Assembly (NCBI GenBank): GCA_949825065.1
Contig: OX463859.1
Span: 13,034,452 to 13,098,451 of the forward strand
DNA: 64,000 nucleotides
Direction: 5' to 3'
DNA from: Odontocerum albicorne
Taxonomy: Eukaryota > Arthropoda > Insecta > Trichoptera > Odontoceridae
The notes under the pieces were generated by a model, which saw only the letters and a program-made list of their open reading frames with translations, had not been told where the DNA came from and did not search any database. Below are positions 21,478-31,725 of the stretch, piece by piece (positions within the stretch are counted from its first letter, which is position 1; each line of letters begins with the position of its first letter). Both the position numbers and the translations under genes were made by a program.

Positions 21478-21795
21478 AGGATAGGCAAAGGGGACAGAGC
21501 TCCAGGCGTCCGCATCAATACACCTTATCATACAACTCATACGATTTCTCCGACATTTGCTTTCTTTCAAAGTACCATTCACTTGATCCAATCACACTTT
21601 CTTTGATTTTCCTGTATCTAGTCTTCCATTCACATTTGCACTCTACGAGTATATATGTTTGATTTCATTCATTTATTTCACGTGCCCAAACCATCTCAAA
21701 GTGCTCTTTTACATCTTACCCAACACATCAGCAATTAAGTTAATCCACTTAATTAAGTTATCCCATATATTCTTCTAAGTACATTTATTTAGTGT
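21478..21795 (-). mobile_element. RTE-A LINE fragment
   Basis: On the minus strand: LRWFGHVK region (about 21680-21700, tryptophan intact), KV-TGA (21592-21594)-LDQVNGT in frame, and the C-terminal end near 21490. A TACGAGTA (21644-21651) interrupts the segment that in other copies reads GCACTGTATAT, a 6-bp insertion. Confidence 0.7.
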
Positions 21796-21884
21796 TTTTC
21801 TATGTCAACGTAGGTATCATGACGGACTTGACGAATAAATATCTGCTTATAAAATTATATTTTCAAATATTCTTTTTTTTTTCA

Positions 21885-22105
21885 CTCTTATCTCTTCGTG
21901 GTCTAATTGGTAAGACTCCTGTCTCCCAACCTCGAGATTGTGTATTCAAATCCCGTTGAAACCCAATTTTTTTTTCTAAAAAAGGTTTCCAATCTGGTTT
22001 TCACTTAAGGCATCTTTAACTTTTTCTGGTTGGCTGGAAGAGATTACAACATGGCAATACGCCCGCCAGATTATTTTGTACGCAACCAAAATGTAATACA
22101 TTACA
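21885..22105 (+). mobile_element. SINE-A copy, near full length
   Basis: Head CGTGGTCTAATTGGTAAGAC (A box), B box region TATTCAAATCCCGTTG (decayed), body AATCTGGTTTTCACTTAAGG, tail GGTTGGCTGGAAGAGATTAC, then ATACGCCCGCCAGATTATTT and ACCAAAATGTAATACATTAC. Confidence 0.8.
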
Positions 22106-22689
22106 ATCTCTCACGGAAACAGTTTTGCTGGAATATTTTGGTGTTATATTATCATAGCTTCTCTGTTCATTCGAGGTGCTCATTCTCGGAAGACAAAAAG
22201 ATTTTATTTGGTAACACCAGTGTTCACTGGTGTACATCTGAGATCGTTCACTTGGGTGCATATAACAAGATTGCAGAAGTTAAGCAACCAAAACTTATGT
22301 TATGGCACACCCAAATTAACTTTTAATTATTTTCTTATGCACTGTAATATTTTTTTTGCCGTTTTCGTTGCACTCCTCCGTTCTACGAGTATTTAACCAT
22401 ATTACAGGCATTTTTATTGCTTAGTTTATAATTTATCAACTTTTTGAAAAAATGACTTGTCAATGTATTTTAATTTGTTTTTAATTCAGTATTTATAATT
22501 TAATGTCTACTCGTCTATCTTTTATTCTCCTTTTACATTAATTTTTCTGTATAATTAATCATATTTTTTATAACTTTGTTTTTCTTTATTTTTTCCTGCA
22601 TTTTTTTCACTTTTTTTATATTTAAACTAACGTAATTTTATGACTTAAGATCATTACGGGGCATCTACGTTACTATGTAACATTTAAAG
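22106..22689. other. Unassigned stretch with a short perfect inverted repeat
   Basis: About 580 bp. ACACCAGTG-TT-CACTGGTGT at 22214-22233 is a perfect inverted repeat with a 2-nt centre. The three overlapping frames (22016-22396) have no recognised domain. Confidence 0.4.
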
Positions 22690-22917
22690 CCTTAAGTTAA
22701 CCTTCATCCTCAATCACTTAACTCCGTATTCTATCATAAATTGTCCCCCCATGTATACTTCTCAGTGCAGTCATTTCTACCAACATTTATTCGTTTCCTT
22801 TTAGTATTTCTTCACGTCCACGTTTAACTTGCATACTTTAAAGTTGGTACGAAAACACTGTTGTGGAATATCATCTTAGCAGGTTTTGATATTATCCGGT
22901 TCGAATATATGGTACTC
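22690..22917 (-). mobile_element. RTE-A LINE fragment (upstream part)
   Basis: Covers only the segment upstream of LRWFGH: on the minus strand a decayed NAGRNDCTEKYT... DRIRSxVI... and LKVNxRL region (about 22700-22800). It is cut at 22917 by LINE-E, which reads in the opposite direction. Confidence 0.55.
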
Positions 22918-23465
22918 ACCCTCTTATCTCGCCGAAAATTTTCAGCGTCTTTCCAATCATGGATTAGCGCTACGCTCAAACAGAGATTGTTTATTGGCCT
23001 TTCCAGTTCACCGCTCTTCTTTTTTCACGTCGTCCTTTACTGTCCATGCAGTGAGACTCTGGAATCAGTTACAAACCAATATAAGACTCGCTCCGTCCTT
23101 GGCATGCTTTATGAAGCGACTGAAAAAACTCTTAATTTCTAGTCAGTAAAATAACGTGTTTCATTCCTGATTTTTCTTTTCCTTTCCTCTCCACCATCCC
23201 TTCCTTTCCTTTTGATTGATGATATCTCACTTTATATGAAAAATAGTGTTCGGGTGATTGTCCGTCTTTGTGGGGTTTGTGGGCATGTTCTCACGTATAT
23301 GTTTATGGATTTCGTGGGGATGGATAGTCATTTGAATGATTTATGCGACCACGTAACTTGCTTCATTTACTTTTGTCTGGTTGGTTGGAAGAGATTGCCG
23401 CCTGGCAATAAGCCCGCCAGATTGTATTGCAATAAAAGTGTTAAATAAAAATAAATAAATAAATA
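22918..23465 (+). mobile_element. LINE-E copy 1 (CR1-like C-terminus, UTR and tail)
   Basis: The frame 22886-23149 carries, after a few non-homologous residues, SYLAENFQRLSNHGLALRSN, RDCLLAFPVHRSSFFTSSFT, VHAVRLWNQLQTNIRLAPSL and FMKRLKKLLISS. This is the classic P.YL..F...RSSFF.SSF.V.AVRLWN.LP..IR.APSL..FK..LK..L end of CR1-group LINE proteins, uninterrupted here. The UTR has a pyrimidine-rich block (about 23175-23210), and the element ends with GGTTGGTTGGAAGAGATTGC, AATAAGCCCGCCAGATTGTA and an AAATAAATAAATAAA tail. It is a 5'-truncated insertion. The tail is the SINE-A tail. Confidence 0.8.
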
Positions 23466-23574
23466 TGGTATATGCTTTAGTACGCCATTGACTTTGTTTC
23501 CTATAGCTTCACGTCGTTCTATATCCATCGTAACTCTTCCATCATCTGAGAAAATACTAACAACTTAATAATGC

Positions 23575-23765
23575 AAGCATATGTGGTAGATGTGATAAAG
23601 AACAACGGAGAAAAATATGGTTGCACCAAGTGAATGAAATTTCGAAAGAAAGAACGGTAAGAAGTATAAACGAGTATATATAATATAAGGAGCTGTGGTA
23701 TGAAATATGTAATGATAGAAAAGTTTGGCGCTATGTCCTTTGTGCCTTGAATACTGTACGCTATA
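23575..23765 (+). mobile_element. RTE-A LINE 3' fragment
   Basis: In frame KIWLHQVNEI keeps the tryptophan TGG at the usual stop position (about 23627). It is followed by the SRKKERx-type segment, a degenerate LWYEICNDRKVWRYV and LCALNTV. Confidence 0.55.
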
Positions 23766-24239
23766 GTCTATTTTTTACTGACTAACTAGCTGCATTCAAT
23801 ATTAATTTCATAATAAAGTCACCTTTATTGCATATCACAATTCCAAGTTTTCTCTCATTAATAACTCGAGTCAAAGCTTCTTGTCTTAAGATTTATGTGT
23901 ATTTTGCATGAGAATAAAGTAATATAATAAATACGTACTAAGTTTAAAACCCGTTTCAGTTTCAAACCCATATTTATATTCTTTAGCCGTTTTCTGAGTT
24001 GAATGCGGATCTCAAAAAAACGTTTGCATTTATATCACATAGTATACATTTTGCAAATACCTTGTGTGATATGATTTTAATCAAATTGAAGATAAAATAA
24101 AGAAATAATATATGTACGAGTATCATTATATAGTACTTGCAATTAAGTTTTAAAAATAATATTTTTTAAATGCATGTAAATTCGTCATATTTTAGTTAAT
24201 TTCTTATTTAAAGAGATCTTTCGATGCTTTATTGTATTA
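23766..24239. other. No gene seen
   Basis: About 470 bp, AT-rich, with one TACGAGTA at about 24116. No element recognised. Confidence 0.4.
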
Positions 24240-24350
24240 ATTTCAAATAAAAAAATATGAAATATATTTTTATTCGAAAATAAAAAAATATGACAGATTT
24301 TTTTATTTGAAATAAATACAATAAATTATCGAAATAAAGCACCCCCCCCC
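24240..24350. repeat. AT-rich inverted repeat followed by a C run
   Basis: TTTCAAATAAAAAAATATG and its complement CAGATTTTTTTATTTGAAAT (about 24243-24317) can pair, with a further AAAAAATATGA word between. A run of about 12 C follows at 24343-24354. Confidence 0.5.
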
Positions 24351-24374
24351 CCTCCTAAGAGACAAAATAAAAAG

Positions 24375-24715
24375 CTCGCGCATTCGTGGAAGCCTAGGTG
24401 TTACAGACATCAACAGTAAGATGGAAGAGAGGCGATTGAGATGGTATGGGCACGTTAGACGCAGAGCACCCGATCACATTGTGAACCAGGCAATCTCCAT
24501 GGATCTTCCTCGAATAACAACCAGAGGAAGACCAACGAATTCATGGGTGGTGCAAAAAGATAACCTGATGCAGAGGCACGGCCTGGGAGACTTAGTCCGG
24601 GACAGAAGAGCATACAACCTGAGGACGAGGACAGCTGACCCCAAAACAGTCTTCGCAGACAGTGAGTTGGGATGGAGCCAGGGAGAAGAAGATTGTATTT
24701 ATTTCAAATACTAGA
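24375..24715 (+). mobile_element. RTE-F LINE: intact C-terminal coding end
   Basis: An open frame from at least 24386 to the stop at 24714 reads GSLGVTDINSKMEERRLRWY, GHVRRRAPDHIVNQAISMDL, then RGRPTNSWVVQKDNLMQRHG, LGDLVRDRRAYNLRTRTADP. This is the C-terminal region of RTE/BovB-like LINE proteins (RRLRWYGHVxRRPPDxxVxxAL, RGRPxxxW...RTADP). It is uninterrupted, unlike RTE-A, and GC-richer than its surroundings, so it is probably a younger insertion. RT and endonuclease are absent (5' truncation). A short GAAGAAGA repeat closes the element. Confidence 0.75.
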
Positions 24716-24749
24716 CTGCTTACTCACGCCATGCACGGTTTCACCGTGA

Positions 24750-25125
24750 TGAGGTGCATGGTCGCGCGGTAACATACTGGACCTTCGTGCGGAAGATCAC
24801 CGTTTCAAACCTTACGCTGTGCTACTCCACTCGAATGACACAAGATTTTTTTCCACCTAATATTTAGGGGTATAAGGATTCCTATGACTTCGGTCATATC
24901 CTTCTTTCGAAAAATGAAAAAAAAGCATGCCGGTGTGCTCCGATCGTCACACGTCGGTTTGACATCGGAATCAGTAGAGCGGTGATACCGGCGAGTTTGC
25001 TGGTGTGCAACAGCTCACTCACTTAAAAAAAAAAAACTAAGTCCGCGATACAGTATCGCTTTCCAACTAAATTGACATTGGAATGGCGAGTGGATCCTCG
25101 ACTACGAGGTCGAGCAACGACGACG
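24750..25125 (+). mobile_element. SINE-B copy, full length
   Basis: Head GTGCATGGTCGCGCGGTAAC (A-box-like), B-box-like CGTTTCAAACC, then ACGCTGTGCTACTCCACTCG, middle 'GGTATAAGGATTCCTATGAC', CATGCCGGTGTGCTCCGATC, GTTTGCTGGTGTGCAACAGC, TTTCGC... 'TTGGAATGGCGAGTGGATCC' and the end TCGACTACGAGGTCGAGCAA. The sequence is unrelated to SINE-A except for the tRNA-derived plan. It follows RTE-F directly. Confidence 0.8.
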
Positions 25126-25189
25126 GTTTAAGAGTTTTTTTTAATGTTTATAAACTGTTATATTATAAAACAGTGCTTAAATAACATAT

Positions 25190-25640
25190 ATTCATACACT
25201 ACATCTGATGCCGAATGTGTTACATATCGGAAGATCTACCAAGGTTTCTTTGTAGTTTGTCTTCCCTTGATAAGTTTACTTATCAAATACTTTTTTTCTG
25301 AACATATGTAAATACGGGGAAGTACCATATCTAATGGATTCAACCATTACCTTCCTATTGCTACCCTCAACTTATATATATTTGTTTCGTAATATTTTTT
25401 ATTCGTCCATAAAAGTGGGTTCGAATCTCGAGTTAGAGCACCCTTGAGGAGAGTCTGTTCTCTAAACGGTGCTTTATAAATTGTCCTTTTATTATTATTG
25501 AATGGAAAATATTCATGTAGGTAACTTCTTAATAAACATATTTTGAATCAATTTACCAAATAAAAATTGCATTAAACACGATAATACCGCCCTAGCACAT
25601 CACCTGGCAACCGGCCAAATTATAAAATCTTCATTCGTGA
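25190..25640 (+). mobile_element. LINE-D 3' UTR, most complete copy
   Basis: Carries in one piece all blocks scattered elsewhere: the hairpin CGGAAGATCTACCAAGG... TTGTAGTTTGTCTTCCC (25228-25267), GGGGAAGTACCATATCTAAT, GTGGGTTCGAATCTCGAGTT, GCACCCTTGAGGAGAGTCTG and the end CCTAGCACATCACCTGGCAA. The GGGTTCGAATC word resembles a pol III B box, but no A box precedes it; at 18.9-19.3 kb the same sequence follows a LINE protein end, so I read it as a LINE UTR. Confidence 0.65.
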
Positions 25641-26639
25641 CTTTTATTACGCGACGTGCGTACTATTATCAAGATGGGGATGAAAATAAGTTATTTCAAT
25701 TTAATAATTGAATTATTACAGCACGCGCTACATTTCGTTTACAAAAGTTAAAATACTACGACACATGTTAATCAAATCAGAACTATTTAAGTTATTATCG
25801 ATATGTATTTGCTTTTTGGGCAACACTTTTTTTAGGTTCACCACTGTATCGGACGTATGCGTCACCTAAAATATGATTTATATTTTCTTGTTTGATATTT
25901 AAAAATGTTTTGTTTATATATACTTGCTGTGTACTGACCGTAATGAAATGTTCCTTATGCGTGGCCTTCGCGTGAGCTACTATCAAAAGTCGGCGGGCCC
26001 ATGCATGCAAAAACATGCGAAATACGTAATATCTCGCAAGCCATGACGGTATGCACGGCCCAAAATAACATAGGAGCTTACGATGAGCGATTGGTCGCAC
26101 ACAAGGAGCGCAAACTACCAAAAATACATTCTCTGTTTCTCAAACGTCAACTTTCTTTTACTTACGACCAACTTCTACCTGCTAAAGAGGAATCTCTTCA
26201 TCCTGCTACTTTTCATCGGAAAAGCATCAAGGGAGCCGAAATCTCAGAGTATCGAGCGGCAGCCATCCACCTATTCTACAGGCTTTGTACGGTGCTGTAC
26301 AACCATTTTGTTTCATTTCGGGCAAACTTCAAAGTGTTTCAAATATATCTCAGTGATTATATACGAGTACGTAGTTTTCAATAGATTTGTTACGCATTGA
26401 TGCTTTTTTCTGTCACTTGCGGTATATATTAGTTGAATTGTTTTTTTTTACTTGATATAATGGTTTCTTTTTACTTTGTCCTTTACTATTTATATCGTCA
26501 GATTACAACCAACAAACCATACTTCGTTCTGCCTAAAATAGTGTTTTGAAATACAATGCATCACATATCATCTCCTCAATTCTTCCTTTTTACTTTCAAA
26601 ATATTTTAGGACCTTTGGTAACATTTATTATTTTTATAT
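25641..26639. other. Unassigned 1-kb stretch
   Basis: Frames of 127 aa (26001-26384, plus), 105 aa (plus) and 108 aa (25795-26121, minus) overlap here. None shows a domain, low-complexity coding signal or motif I recognise. Bases 25970-26290 are GC-richer than their surroundings. A TACGAGTA occurs at about 26361. Confidence 0.3.
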
Positions 26640-26904
26640 GTGGAACAAGTGAAAGAAGAATGACTAACAAAGCAGATATATAGTGTAAATGTAAGTGGAA
26701 GGCGGGCAAGAGGAAGACCTAGGAAATTATAGCAGAATCAAGTGAATGATATTGTGTAATAAGTAAACGTAGTCAGAGATATAGAGGTTGAATGAGAAGG
26801 TGTATGGATGTAGAAGACGATATTGGTTTGTGTCGAGAAAGAAAAGTCGGACGTTCTGTCCTATCTGCCTACCCTGACAGGGAATTTGCATGATGGTGTG
26901 TATG
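26640..26904 (+). mobile_element. RTE-A LINE 3' fragment
   Basis: Reads (with frameshift) ERRMTNKADI-CKCKW, then RARGRPRKL, TAG (26730-26732) and QNQVNDIV in frame, then the RRCMDVEDDIGLCRERK segment and VLSYLPTL... end near 26880. It immediately precedes LINE-E copy 2. Confidence 0.7.
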
Positions 26905-27600
26905 TGTTTAAGATTTATTTTCAGCCTACGAAAGTACGATCATATAACTTCATACCAGAAGGAATTGAACTGGTTGAATGTTAGAAATAGACGCCAAATT
27001 CACATACTGTTTCTATTGTATAATATCCTTAACTGTCCCGCCGCCCCCTCTTATCTCGCCGAAAATTTTCAGCGTCTTTCCAATCATGGATTAGTGCTAC
27101 GCTCAAACAGAGATTGTCTATTGGTGTTTCCACTTCACCGCTCCTCTTTTTTACGTCGTCCTTTACTGTCCATGCAGTGAGACTCTGGAATCAGTTACAA
27201 ACCAATATAAGAGTCGCTCCGTCCTTGGCATGCTTTAAGAAGCGACTGAAAAAACTCTTAATTTCTAGTCAGTAAAATAACGTGTTTCATTCCTGATTTT
27301 TCTTTTCATTTCCTCTCCACCATCCCTTCCTTTCCTTTTGATTGATTATATCTAACTTTATATGAAAAATAATGTTCGGGTGATTATCCGTCTTTGTGGG
27401 GTTCGTGGGCATATATATGCTCACGTATGTTTTTATGGATTTCGTGGGGATGGATAGTCATTTGAATGATTTATACGACCACGTAACTTGCTTCATTTCC
27501 TTTTGTCTGGTTGGTTGGAAGAGATTGCCGCCTGGCAAGTAGCCCGCCAGATAGTATTTGCAATAAAAGTGTTCAATAAAATAAATAAATAAATATGTGC
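26905..27600 (+). mobile_element. LINE-E copy 2, longer at its 5' side
   Basis: Extends about 110 bp further upstream than copy 1. Residues ELNWLNVRNRRQIHILFLLY, NILNCPAAPSYLAENFQRLS then NHGLVLRSNRDCLLVFPLHR are in one frame (26890-27180). A 1-bp deletion near 27151 (TTTTTTACGTCG against TTTTTTCACGTCG in copy 1) then shifts the frame, and the VHAVRLWNQL region continues in another frame. The UTR and tail match copy 1 with a few substitutions (about 95% by eye), ending GCCCGCCAGATAGTATTTGC and AAATAAATAAATAAATA. Recent but defective. Confidence 0.8.
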
Positions 27601-27664
27601 ATGAATCTTTATTAACCTTGAATCAAATACTCAAATAAGTTTAAAAATGAATCAAATTAGTTTA

Positions 27665-27920
27665 AAAATAAATCCGATTGATCGGTAGAGATTGCCATAA
27701 AGCAAAAAATCAAACGAATTGTGCATCAAAAGTGTCACAAGTACAATAAAAGTGTCACAAGTAAAATATTTATAAGAAAAAATTGAAAAGGGTATTAGTC
27801 AGATTTTTACTCCATTCTTAAATATTCCTCCTATTCTTTGATTTTTCTGGTTGATTGTATGGTATTGCTATGTGTTAATAAATCCAGGAGGTTGTACTGT
27901 ATACAATGAACACCTAATAT
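27665..27920 (+). mobile_element. Two SINE-A/LINE-E-type tails
   Basis: First tail: TTGATCGGTAGAGATTGCC and AAAGCAAAAAATC (about 27668-27710). Second tail: TTTCTGGTTGATTGTATGGT, then AATCCAGGAGGTTGTACTGT and ATACAATGAACACC (27843-27915). Heads are not recognisable. Confidence 0.5.
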
Positions 27921-28974
27921 AAACGACCGCAATAAATAGAATCTGCTTTTCTTGAAACTTATATATATTTGGCATCGGAGCCTTAACTTTGATCTGTCAA
28001 GACTCTGCCTGTGAAATTTCAACAGCTTAACAATACACAAAGAAGCACGATCCATCCACAGGAAAAGTTAACAATATTCCTCGATCGTGAAAATTTTCCT
28101 TATATTCTGAATAAGTAGGTATATATTCGAACTAATAATGTTTAAGTAACATTTGAACTACACAAACGCCAAGTCAAGAACCTCGATGACGTGGATTCAG
28201 CTGATGTATTGTCTATACCCCAAGGAATAACCCAGAGGTGATTCATTAAGTCTACAGAGTCAGTACTTCATGTATCGAACATTTCCATCGTGATTCAGTA
28301 ATTATTTTGATGAAACCATAAGTAATCGACTTTGCGGTTTGTACAGGCGTGACAAAAATGAATTCAGGAATTTAGTATTTACGTATACATGTCGTCGTGT
28401 AAAGCGGAAACCACATTAGCTCGGTTTAAGTGACTTCACACGAGAGCGGTTTACAGATTTTCTATTAATTTAAATAACAATCATAATAAAAATGTATATT
28501 ACATTTTTATTCCTTTTTTTAAATATTGACAACCTTAGTAGTGTGTTTTTTTCGAAAATTTATTAAATAACATAATATCAACCCGTTTATTAATTTGACC
28601 ATTAATTAATGTACAGTAACTTTTACTTTCATAAATTGAAAAGTAATTCAATTTAAGAAAACGCTTGGTATTACACGATTACACTGATTCCCAAAGAAAT
28701 AATAAAATTTTCCGTCAAAACTAAGGAATAAAAAAAATATAGTTTGCAGTTTATATGACGATATACGTGTAGCTATTTTTTGCTTATTTTTTGAAAAAAA
28801 AACATTATCTATCAGGTACAAACCCTAAGCAGTGAGTGATTTATTCATGACAAGAGAAAAAAAGTAATTCTAAATAATTACATCAAAAAGTAAATGAACA
28901 GATATAACATAATTGTATTACATTGCACATACGTTGTATAAAGGATAATCTGGTGAAATGTTAATGGAAAATTT
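27921..28974. other. Unassigned stretch
   Basis: About 1 kb, AT-rich, stop codons in all frames. The 74-aa minus-strand frame at 27831-28055 runs into the SINE tail and is chance. Confidence 0.4.
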
Positions 28975-29150
28975 CTATAAATTGGCGATAGGGCAATTTA
29001 TTCCGTCTAACCAGAAGAATGTTTAAATAATTAAAACCGAACTGGGATTCTTTTAAAAGAATTGTTTCTATAGGAATCGAACTCGCAACCCCCAAGTTGA
29101 AAGACTAAACCACGGTAGTCGACAATCTTACCAATGGGGTAGTGGATTTT
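28975..29150 (-). mobile_element. SINE-A copy, inverted
   Basis: On the minus strand the head has GATTGTCGACTACCGTGGTT (A-box region), GGTTGCGAGTTCGATTCC (B box), the body CAGTTCGGTTTTAATTAT and the tail CTGGTTAGACGG then GCCCTATCGCCAAT. The order matches the family although the tail is badly decayed. Confidence 0.65.
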
Positions 29151-29369
29151 TACGAATTTTCGTCGCTTTCCCTTTCTTTTTCCATCAATTTATTGTTCAT
29201 TAATCCAGAAATCCAAAAGATATTGTACGACTACAATCCACTAGTTAAAGGTAGTCACGAGATATTCACATCGATTTCCCATTACTGGATAGTGTTTATA
29301 ACCATGCAAAAGAACTCACCATTAGTGACGCATCAGCAACTCTGTATGATTCAACAAAGTGTCTTGTAG

Positions 29370-29660
29370 ATCAGATCAGATCAGATCTCTTGCTAAGATA
29401 AATTACGCCAACGACATACGACGCGGCACGGACCGATGTAATACCGACAGCTCATAACAAGCGGTGCAGCAGTTGAGGGCATCGAGCGGTGTGGTCAGAT
29501 GGGTTACGTAATCTTGTTGCAACAACAACAGCTGTTGCTGGACACACACTCGTTGTTGCGTGGTCTTTTGTAATGGCTTTAAGAATTCCTCCCCCTCTCG
29601 TTACTGTGCCGTGCATCTCTTAGTTTTCTTCGTCGAGGACTTGGTCAATCATTGGCTGTA
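29370..29660. other. GC/CpG-richer block, no coding call
   Basis: A (GATCA)n run at 29371-29387 is followed by about 270 bp markedly richer in G+C and CpG than the surroundings (GACGCGGCACGGACCGATGT; GGCATCGAGCGGTGTGGTC; CAACAACAACAGCTGTTGCT). No frame is convincing. It could be a promoter-proximal or exonic relic or the body of an unrecognised element. Confidence 0.4.
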
Positions 29661-30524
29661 TCACATTTTCGTGAGCGGTGATGGTCAATGATGCTTGAAC
29701 AATATATTTTACTAATAGTGAAGTGTATTTATTTTTTACCCCATATTCGCTTATCTTTTACGAATCAAGTTTAATAGACTTGAAATTCAATCTTCTCCTA
29801 AGATTGATTTTTGAATAGCTGTATATTCATACTTTCTGATGCAAGTTTTTCAACCCCTCTGAAATCTTTTTTCAGGACCTTGATTTTATTAAAAATTACC
29901 AATCTAATACGTACAATATTAGATTTTTTCAGAATGGTACGTGATTAATTAAGATACATCAGTTTCAGTCTGTACTATCCACTAAGAGTTCTATTGTTTT
30001 TTTTTACTTTGAGAAATAAAACCTTCAGGTTTTTTTTTGGGTGCCTAATACTCCCAAATACCCTTCATATCTTAAAAATCCACTTTCTTTCAAAACACGG
30101 ACGTTCTCTTAGATTGGATGATAAGAAACTCCTTTGCGTATTAACACATCACACCTCATTTTACATATTATCATGTTCATTATCATTCGACGTGATTGTG
30201 GAACATTATTATTCGACGTGATTGTAGAACAAACTTCCAGAAAGAGTTTTTAGATCCGCGCAATGGTTGAGAAAGAATTGAAAAAGTACACGTCCATGAA
30301 TCTCGTCATGAATGCTATCCTATTATGAAGGCATTGTATTTTTTCCTTCTTTCGTTATTTTATTAATTTGGTTGTGTTACATTTTTTAGGTCTTTCTAAA
30401 CATTTCATACCATCTATACTACTTTTATAGATTAGTTTTGTACATTTTTCCTCGTTCAATTCATTTCTGATAAGTTAAATTGTGATTTTTACATTTATTT
30501 TATATTAAAGGCTTCGAAGACATT
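29661..30524. other. Unassigned stretch with a short duplication
   Basis: About 860 bp, AT-rich. CATTCGACGTGATTGTGGAA and ATTCGACGTGATTGTAGAAC at 30185-30230 are a direct duplication. No element recognised; 75-aa frames at 29142 and 29994 are chance. Confidence 0.4.
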
Positions 30525-30735
30525 CTTCTTCTCAGTGTCATGTCAGGTCCCCCCAACGTTGAATATCACCTGAGAGTAGGCATATTTGTCCCCAGCAGCC
30601 CGAACAAGATCCTCAACGCTCCTTATACGAGTACCAGTCCAATCACGTATATTGCGGAGCCAGGAGATTTTCCTAATGCCAACACCTCTTCGACCCTCTA
30701 TTCGAAGACATTAAGCCTTTACTAATACATCGAGA
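30525..30735 (-). mobile_element. RTE-G LINE C-terminal fragment
   Basis: On the minus strand the frame reads GRRGVGIRKISWLRNIRDWT, then GTRIRSVEDLVRAAGDKYAY and SQVIFNVGGT-stop. This is the RRISWLxNLRxWTG...LFRAAxDKxxxxxMIANxR end of a second RTE-like family, distinct from RTE-A and RTE-F. The residues TR between G and IRS are encoded by a TACTCGTA insertion (minus strand; 30626-30633) absent from the usual motif. Because it adds six bases the frame survives. Confidence 0.65.
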
Positions 30736-31504
30736 ACATCTTTTTTGTAAGTACGTTCTTCAGTCGGAAGATCCATTATTTTGTTATTTTCTTTAAAAAA
30801 AATATTGAATTTGCATCATAATTGTATATATTATATGTTAATTTTTTGAGCTTCATCATAACTGTTACTCGATTATTCGATCAAACAAATGAATTTTTCT
30901 TTCCTGTTCTTAATCCTTATTCAATATTTTCCTGTTATTCTAACATCGAACCGTATTATTCTGGGCAATTTACAATAAACATTTTTTACAGTATTTATAC
31001 ATTTCGAAAACATATTTTTCACAATCGACACGTATTTCGAAACCGTCGAGTGTATAATTTTAACATGTCGTGAATATTAAGCACGTAGCAGAATACAAAT
31101 GTGCAGAAAAAGAACTAATTTTTCACACTTTTTTTTAATTCATTCGCATAATGAAATGTTTGTCCTTAGTTCGCCGACCGCGAACTCAATCAGCTTTGAT
31201 TCTTGAGAGTTATTTATGAAGTATTGAAAAAAAAACGTAATTTTCAATAGCGCTATTTTAAAAGTTTTTAATTGAAAATTTTCCATATAATTTTAACCAT
31301 ATCGTTGTTAAATTTCTTCACTTGCTTGCTTATTGCTTGCCCATATTTTTTTATAGCAATTTTTTTATCAGTCTGATATTATTTACATTCTGTTTATTTT
31401 ATGTACCTTTAATAATTTATGTATCGTCAATATTTCTGTATCGTTTTTGTGGCATGGAAATATGCTAGAAAGAAGTTTTTGTCAACAATTTTCAAATTTG
31501 TACT
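30736..31504. other. Unassigned AT-rich stretch
   Basis: About 770 bp without a recognisable element; the 83-aa frame at 30822 is chance. Confidence 0.4.
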
Positions 31505-31725
31505 TTGTTTAGTCAGATATTGTTTATTCCACTTTATATAACGGTATAACCCTAATGGCTTCAAAGTTTTCTCCTCATCGTCATGAGCCTTAAGGTGAAA
31601 ACCTTGAAACCAGTAGCGTTATACCATTTTATAAAGTGGAATAAACAGTATTCGATTAAACAAATTACGACGTTTTTAAACATCCACAGTATTAATGTCT
31701 TAACCATAAATAATTATTTCCAAAT
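31505..31725. repeat. Rep2 copy with a foldback centre
   Basis: Arms TGTTTATTCCACTTTATATA... GCTTCAAAGTTTTC (31517-31571) and the complement of GAAAACCTTGAAACCAGTAG... GTGGAATAAACAGT (31599-31653) form a stem of about 50 bp around a 28-nt loop. The flanking TTTAGTCAGATA and TTAAACATCCACAGTATTAA blocks match 8690-8800 and 42840-42965. Confidence 0.65.

Noticed and set aside
24343..24354. C run and the G run at 46706-46718 as functional elements
   Set aside because: Simple homopolymers, prone to assembly error; no associated feature.
25415..25475. A third tRNA-derived SINE (GTGGGTTCGAATCTCGAGTT as B box)
   Set aside because: No A box lies at the right distance, and the same block follows a LINE protein end at 19-20.4 kb, so it is better explained as LINE-D 3' UTR.
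25795..26400. 127-, 105- and 108-aa overlapping frames
   Set aside because: Mutually overlapping on both strands, no domain recognised, no splice or promoter signal; kept only as an unassigned stretch.
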